A stretch of 64,000 nucleotides of DNA from Sphingomonadales bacterium. Its GTDB lineage: Bacteria; Pseudomonadota; Alphaproteobacteria; SMXS01. The notes beneath the pieces were generated by a model. The model saw only the letters and a program-made list of their open reading frames with translations. It was not told the DNA's origin and made no database searches. Location: the NCBI GenBank assembly GCA_022844405.1, contig JALHLV010000005.1:109651-173650 (forward strand), in the 5' to 3' direction. The position numbers were made by a program, and so were the translations under genes. This document shows, one piece after another, positions 59,433 through 64,000 of this stretch (positions are counted from its first letter, which is position 1; every line of letters begins with the position of its first letter).

Positions 59433-60920
59433 ATGACCACAAGGAGGCGGCTCGCGATCGTCGCGGGCACAATACTTGTGATCGGCGCAGGCATCTGGAC
59501 GCTGCGGCCACACGATAGAGTTGGAGGTAGTCGACCGCAGGAATTGATATTCCGGACCGAATCCTTTGCGATAAACCTGTTTCCACCTAGCCTCGCCGAG
59601 ATCAATTCGAGGCGAATTGCCACGCTCCTGAACGCACCTTTGATCAAAATGAGTGACAGCGGGAGCCTGACCCCCGGCCTCGCCAGTCGCTGGGCCCACG
59701 AAGGTTTGGTGTGGCGCTTCACGATGTCGTCGGACGCCAGATTTTCTGACGGAAGCCCTGTCACAGCCGAAGATGCGGCGGCATCACTTTGTCGGACCAT
59801 GCAACCTGGAACTTCGTGGGCATGGTCTTTGAGTTCGATCGCTCAGACCAAGCAAGGCGACAAAGTCTTGTGCGACGGCCTCAAGGTGAATGGCGACGAG
59901 CTTGTCATCCAGCAGAGTTTCGACGCGTCATGGCTCGCTGATGCTCTCGCTGGGCCGGCAGGCTGGATTCTTCCCAAACAGGTTGATTCCAATGCAGCAT
60001 ATGGTGTCGTCCCAGGCGCAGGGCGATACAAGGTCAAGGAAATCGTGCCGGATTCTTACGTGCTGTTGACGCCAGTGAATCCCGGCGCGGGCCTTCCACC
60101 GGTACGGTTCCGCTACACTCCAGACGACAACCAGGCGGCTTCCTTGATGCGTAACGGGGCCCTGTCGACACTGTACCTCCAGAGCCCGCTTCTGAAGTCA
60201 GCCGTCACATCGCAAAAGGCCGATGAATTCACTTTGATCTCGCATGACATCGACCGCGTCCGCGTACTGATTATCAACACGGCCCGGCTGCGCGAGCGGG
60301 GCTTTTCCGCGGCCATGATCAGGACGTTTCGCGACGCACTCGACACGTCGATTGATCGCGACCGCTTAGAAGCGATCTCCAAAGGAATTGGGGTTAAGGA
60401 CGCCCATCCACTCCCTATCTTTGGCACTCGTGTTCGATCGGCGCCGCCGGCGGAAGCGCTGATGCACCTGCCGAATGTCACGCTCACAGTTTTCTCGGAG
60501 CCAGATGCGTTCAGCGACGAGATCTCGGCGGCGCTGCCGACAAAGATCGGTCCGGTGCGGCTAGAATACCGGGGCGTCGAAAAGGGGGCGTTGATCGGGG
60601 CGCTGGTTGACGGGCGTTATGATGTAACGTGCTTGGTCCTTGAAGCCACGATGCATTCGCCCAAATTCTGGTCCTCGTTCTTCGAGCCGCAAGGGGCGTT
60701 CGTTGCCTTTGGGATGCCGATCGCCGGAATCGAAGATATCGACTGGGCCAGCAGCACATCACTTGATCAGCTGGACACACTTCTGACCAGTGAAAGCAAC
60801 TGGATCACGCTCTTCCGTGAAACTCGGATTGATGCCGTCAGCAAGTGGGTCACGGGCTTGGCATTCACTCGATCCGGCCAGGATGATCTGAGCGCTGTGA
60901 CTTTGGAAGCAGAGCAGTAG
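59433..60920 (+). CDS. Peptide/nickel-type ABC substrate-binding protein (SBP family 5)
   Basis: 495-residue SBP_bac_5 protein. A single N-terminal hydrophobic segment (LAIVAGTILVIGAGIWTL) after a basic start serves as signal anchor; no lipobox is visible. The family motif WRFTMSSDARFSDGSPVTAEDAAASL is present, as is the later lobe (FRDALDTSIDRDRLEAI). It should bind a peptide-like ligand in the periplasm and deliver it to the permeases encoded next. ATG at 59433 has GGAGGAG; an ATG at 59412 is possible. The ligand might be the modified peptide itself, given the locus. Confidence 0.88.
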   Translation: MTTRRRLAIVAGTILVIGAGIWTLRPHDRVGGSRPQELIFRTESFAINLFPPSLAEINSRRIATLLNAPLIKMSDSGSLTPGLASRWAHEGLVWRFTMSSDARFSDGSPVTAEDAAASLCRTMQPGTSWAWSLSSIAQTKQGDKVLCDGLKVNGDELVIQQSFDASWLADALAGPAGWILPKQVDSNAAYGVVPGAGRYKVKEIVPDSYVLLTPVNPGAGLPPVRFRYTPDDNQAASLMRNGALSTLYLQSPLLKSAVTSQKADEFTLISHDIDRVRVLIINTARLRERGFSAAMIRTFRDALDTSIDRDRLEAISKGIGVKDAHPLPIFGTRVRSAPPAEALMHLPNVTLTVFSEPDAFSDEISAALPTKIGPVRLEYRGVEKGALIGALVDGRYDVTCLVLEATMHSPKFWSSFFEPQGAFVAFGMPIAGIEDIDWASSTSLDQLDTLLTSESNWITLFRETRIDAVSKWVTGLAFTRSGQDDLSAVTLEAEQ

Positions 60921-60922
60921 CG

Positions 60923-61810
60923 ATGAAGCGCCTCCTGACAGGCTTTGCGATCATATTCTCGGTCCATGCGCTCACGTCGTTCCTCGTGACATTGCTCCCC
61001 AACGCTGCGTCGATCGCCCTGGGCATACTGGGGGGCAATCGCCGCTCGCTCGAGAGCTTCTGGTCTACCCGCGATACGCCAGATTACCCGGAACGGCTCC
61101 ACCGGCTTTTTCATGGCGAGTTGGGAATGACCTTGGACAACTCGCCAGTCGTCCGCGAGATTGGTACTGCACTGGAAATTAGCGCGCTACCCGTCGTCAT
61201 TGCTATCGGACTGTCGGTGGCACTCGCAGCTCTCGCATTGAAGGCGAACCCCCTTGCACGCAGGCGGGCAGGAGAATTGGCGAGTACGGCTTCGTTGCTC
61301 CCTCCGTTCGTTTTTCCGTTTCTGATCGCGCCGGTGCTTTTCATGACGCGATTTTCCGGCTCTTGGACTGCGGCCCAGGTCGCACTGATTTTTTCGATTG
61401 TGCTGCCGCTGACCGTGATGATCGTCGCGATGCTGGTACGCTTCCACCAAGATGCGCTGAATGAACAGTTTCAACATAAGCTTGCGCTGAACGGCCTGGG
61501 GCAACGCGCCCTCGACCGGCTCTCCCGCCTCAGTGCTTGGTTTCGGGTGTTGGACGTTCTCGATCGGATCGTCGTCGCTGCCATCGTAAGCATCTTGCTG
61601 GCGGAGCCACTGTTCGGACTTGCGGGGATCGGAACCCTCGCCGCGCGCGCGGTCAGGACAGGCGATCCCAACCTGACAGTCGCCACCACCACCGCCATTG
61701 CCGTCATGGTTGTGGCCGCGGCGGCTTTCGGGGGGTGGCTTAGGTTGGCGGCCGAAGCCTGGGCGGGTTACCGCTTCCGCTCGGAGAGCCGACGCGACCG
61801 GACGGCCTGA
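60923..61810 (+). CDS. ABC permease (DppB-like)
   Basis: 295-residue inner-membrane permease of the dipeptide/oligopeptide type. About six hydrophobic segments (residues roughly 5-30, 85-107, 128-150, 153-175, 210-232 and 250-275). The EAA-type loop region with LALNGLGQRALDRL, and LLAEPLFGLAGIGTLAARAV is the conserved DppB block. Starts 2 bases after the binding-protein stop. Confidence 0.88.
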   Translation: MKRLLTGFAIIFSVHALTSFLVTLLPNAASIALGILGGNRRSLESFWSTRDTPDYPERLHRLFHGELGMTLDNSPVVREIGTALEISALPVVIAIGLSVALAALALKANPLARRRAGELASTASLLPPFVFPFLIAPVLFMTRFSGSWTAAQVALIFSIVLPLTVMIVAMLVRFHQDALNEQFQHKLALNGLGQRALDRLSRLSAWFRVLDVLDRIVVAAIVSILLAEPLFGLAGIGTLAARAVRTGDPNLTVATTTAIAVMVVAAAAFGGWLRLAAEAWAGYRFRSESRRDRTA

Positions 61811-61812
61811 CG

Positions 61813-63834
61813 GTGCCCTCGGAATTGTTTGCGATTTTCACCGCAAGCGACGAGTTCGGGCGGAATCTGCTCGCTTCGACCGCCGCATCCGTCGCCATGT
61901 CATACCTGGAGGCTGGCGCCAGTGCGCTGTTTGCCATTGTCCTGCCGCTGCTATTTGCGGGCGTGGCGACTGCCCGGCGTTCCAGCTGGATGCGCTGGAC
62001 GGCATACGCGGTGACCCGAGTATTGGATACAATTCCCTTGTTCCTTTGGCTTGCGATCGTCTTTTTCGCAATCGACTCCCATGGGTTTTGGGGACGACAG
62101 CTGGCAATCATCCTCGTCGCATTCCCCTTCACGCTTGGCATCGTGCTCAACAGGTTCGACGTGATCGCCAGGCAATCGTTTGTCCAGAATGCGCGCGCCG
62201 CGGGCGTGCGCCTGCCCGAGCGCCTCATTCGGCTTGTCATTCCGAACGGCATTTCTTCGGTCTACTATCCCGCCGTGATCATATTTGGGCTCGGCCTGAC
62301 TTTTGATGCGGTCTTGGGCATCATGGGAATGGCCAACCGCAGTACGCTCTCCTTGGGAACGCTGCTTTGGCGGGCAAAGGAGCGAGCGTCAGTCGATCCG
62401 CTTCTCGGCGTCCTCACCTTGGGCGCGGTCATTGTCACCATCGTCGTCTTTGCCATGCTAAGGCAGGCACAGGACAGTCGGAACGGGCCGCAAGCGCTGA
62501 CGCATCCTTTCAAGGACGAGGACCCGGACTCGGTCGCTTCTGACAGCTTCGAGCGAAAGGAGCCGGCGAACAGTCACCGACGAAGGGCAATCAATTTTGA
62601 AATCCGTGACTATATTGGCGAATGTGTCGGCTTGTTCGGACCCTCGGGCGTAGGGAAGACCACGGTCATCGAGGCGATCTGTGAGAAGGGCCTGTCAGAG
62701 CGTGGTTCGAGGAAGATCCAATATTTGCCGCAGAATCCTCGCGATATCTTCCCCCCGGACGTTTGCATTGCATTTGTGAGCGACGCGATCGCCAATGAGC
62801 AGGTCGAGCCAACCGCATATCGACTGCGATGCAGGGCGTTGCTCGAAGGCCTGGAGATCGACGCCGATACAGCATTCAGGAGTCACGCTTCAAGTCTTTC
62901 GGGAGGAGAGATTCAGCGTGTAGCGCTCGCGCTACTCCTGGCCACTGACCCAGACGTTCTTCTCGCGGATGAACCGACGTCATCGCTCGACGGTCACGCC
63001 AAGGCACTCGTCATAAACCTTCTGAAGTCGGCGCATAAGGACCACAGTCTATCGATAGTGGTCGCATCTCACGACGTGGAATTCATTCAGCGCATTTGCA
63101 GCCGGGTACTTACCATCCGTGATGGAGAATTGGCAGAAGCTGTGCCGGATGTGGCGGTAGAATTTCCTCGGTTAAGACTCGACGGCCCTGCAACTGCCCC
63201 GCTGCTGGATGTCTCCATCAATCGCCACCTGACGCCGGCGTCGCTTCACACCAAACGTAGGACATTGATTTCCGATTTTCACGAATCGTTCCATTCCGGC
63301 AGGATATACGGTCTCGCGGGTCCCTCGGGGGTGGGCAAATCGACCTTGTTGAGGATTATCGCAGGTCATGAGCAACCAACGTCGGGCTCTGTCGATCGCC
63401 TCGCTCACATCGGGTCGAGGCCATATACGCTGCTCACTCCTCAGGATCCGCGACTTTTTTTCAATGTCCGCCAGTCTATGGGGTCATTTTCTCGCTTTCT
63501 AGCCGCGCGAACAGGTGGACATCCATCTCCGATCGACCTCGAAAGAATCCTTGAGGAGCTTGGTTTGCCAGGGGCAACTATACTGGAGCGCGGTGTGAAC
63601 CAAGTGTCGGGTGGGGAAATACAACGGATTGCACTTGCAGTAACGCTCTGGCTTATGCCGCAGTTGACGTGCCTCGATGAAATCGAGACGGGAGTACCCG
63701 CGCTGCAAAGGAATAAAATCGCCGAGCTCATCCGACGGTCAATTTATGGTACGGGCAGGACTGCGGTAATCGTGTCACACGACAGAAATTTCCTTTTGTC
63801 GGCCTGCGATCGTATTATCGATCTTCGTGTGTAA
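61813..63834 (+). CDS. Triple-fusion ABC subunit: permease plus two ATPases
   Basis: 673-residue protein. Residues 1-215 are a DppC-like permease (hydrophobic segments, with ARAAGVRLPERLIRLVIPNG as EAA loop and GLGLTFDAVLGIMGM). Residues 255-455 are an ATPase: GPSGVGKTT (about 275), LSGGEIQRVALALLLA, LLADEPTSSLDG and SHDVEF. Residues 470-670 are a second ATPase: GPSGVGKST (about 502), VSGGEIQRIALAV, CLDEIETGVP and SHDRN. Normally DppC, DppD and DppF are three proteins. GTG start at 61813, 2 bases after the first permease. In the second ATPase the residue after the Walker B Glu is unusual (DEIE). Confidence 0.9.
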   Translation: MPSELFAIFTASDEFGRNLLASTAASVAMSYLEAGASALFAIVLPLLFAGVATARRSSWMRWTAYAVTRVLDTIPLFLWLAIVFFAIDSHGFWGRQLAIILVAFPFTLGIVLNRFDVIARQSFVQNARAAGVRLPERLIRLVIPNGISSVYYPAVIIFGLGLTFDAVLGIMGMANRSTLSLGTLLWRAKERASVDPLLGVLTLGAVIVTIVVFAMLRQAQDSRNGPQALTHPFKDEDPDSVASDSFERKEPANSHRRRAINFEIRDYIGECVGLFGPSGVGKTTVIEAICEKGLSERGSRKIQYLPQNPRDIFPPDVCIAFVSDAIANEQVEPTAYRLRCRALLEGLEIDADTAFRSHASSLSGGEIQRVALALLLATDPDVLLADEPTSSLDGHAKALVINLLKSAHKDHSLSIVVASHDVEFIQRICSRVLTIRDGELAEAVPDVAVEFPRLRLDGPATAPLLDVSINRHLTPASLHTKRRTLISDFHESFHSGRIYGLAGPSGVGKSTLLRIIAGHEQPTSGSVDRLAHIGSRPYTLLTPQDPRLFFNVRQSMGSFSRFLAARTGGHPSPIDLERILEELGLPGATILERGVNQVSGGEIQRIALAVTLWLMPQLTCLDEIETGVPALQRNKIAELIRRSIYGTGRTAVIVSHDRNFLLSACDRIIDLRV

Positions 63835-63881
63835 TAGGTCACTATAGAAGCGTTTAGGGTGATCAGTTGTAAATCAGCATA

Positions 63882-64000
63882 CTAGTGGATCGAATCTAAC
63901 ATTTGGTGCCCTCGTTTGACGGCGGCGATGATGTTGTCTGGATCGGCGGTCCATGTGAAGGGCGTTGGTCTGGTGTTGTGTTCGGCGACGAAGCGGTTGA
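63882..64000 (-). CDS. IS630-family transposase, C-terminal end (runs off window)
   Basis: The minus frame ending at TAG 63882-63884 reads NRFVAEHNTRPTPFTWTADP then IIAAVKRGHQMLDSIH, the typical carboxy end of IS630-type DDE transposases (AEHNxNPKPFxWTADPDxI-x(6)-RGxxxLESIH). Only about 39 codons are inside the window, so intactness cannot be judged. The IS end should lie just to the left, between the ABC gene stop and 63882. Confidence 0.85.
   Translation of the reverse strand, partial: NRFVAEHNTRPTPFTWTADPDNIIAAVKRGHQMLDSIH

Overview
The window reads as accessory DNA of an alphaproteobacterium. It is GC-rich and carries lineage-typical families: a MucR/Ros regulator, ParB/RepB-like proteins, a DES1-type desaturase and DUF4258/DUF2283 modules. 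The order cannot be fixed from the sequence. The only clear housekeeping gene is ilvD; most of the rest is mobile, defensive or of unknown function. No tRNA, rRNA or CRISPR array was seen.

Layout. 0-0.6 kb: edge of a prepilin peptidase and a broken amidase. 0.6-7 kb: a minus-strand cluster of C1 papain-like protease, chagasin-type inhibitor, alpha/beta hydrolase, caspase-fold protease and pYEATS protein, which looks like a protease-based conflict system. 7-9 kb: lipoprotein plus small protein. 9-27.7 kb: an integrative-element-like region with two conjugation-type ATPases, a Fic toxin/antitoxin, MucR, ParB, a secreted PHP/lamin-tail protein, a Tle1-like lipase with LysM, a large serine recombinase with its 3' end duplicated 1.8 kb away, a DUF4258/DUF2283 pair, a P-loop ATPase, an XRE/RuvC-like pair and ArdC. 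27.7-34.4 kb: CBS protein, K+ channel, transglutaminase, small secreted Cys proteins, palindromic sites, a desaturase and its broken copy. 34.4-36.3 kb: ilvD. 36.4-40.2 kb: serine recombinase followed by two ParB-like genes. 40.2-42.5 kb: excalibur protein and a SET / membrane protein / SET operon.

42.69-54.74 kb: about 12 kb bounded by inverted copies of a 25-bp palindromic site, with a minimal tyrosine recombinase just inside the right end. The cargo is defence-like: zinc-ribbon/HEPN protein, Fic with antitoxin, RHH antitoxin, a five-gene ubiquitin-like conjugation operon (Ubl, E2-like, JAB-E1 fusion, DUF6527, SDH-type serine protease), a CoiA-like nuclease and a PHP-SMC ATPase. I read it as a mobile defence island.

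56.5-63.8 kb: the most novel-looking locus. A 54-codon gene encodes a peptide with a bacteriocin-type double-glycine leader. It is divergent from a tightly packed operon of unknown protein, radical SAM enzyme, peptide-binding protein, permease, and a single polypeptide fusing the second permease to both ATPases. I infer an undescribed RiPP-like system. The window ends in the 3' end of an IS630-family transposase.
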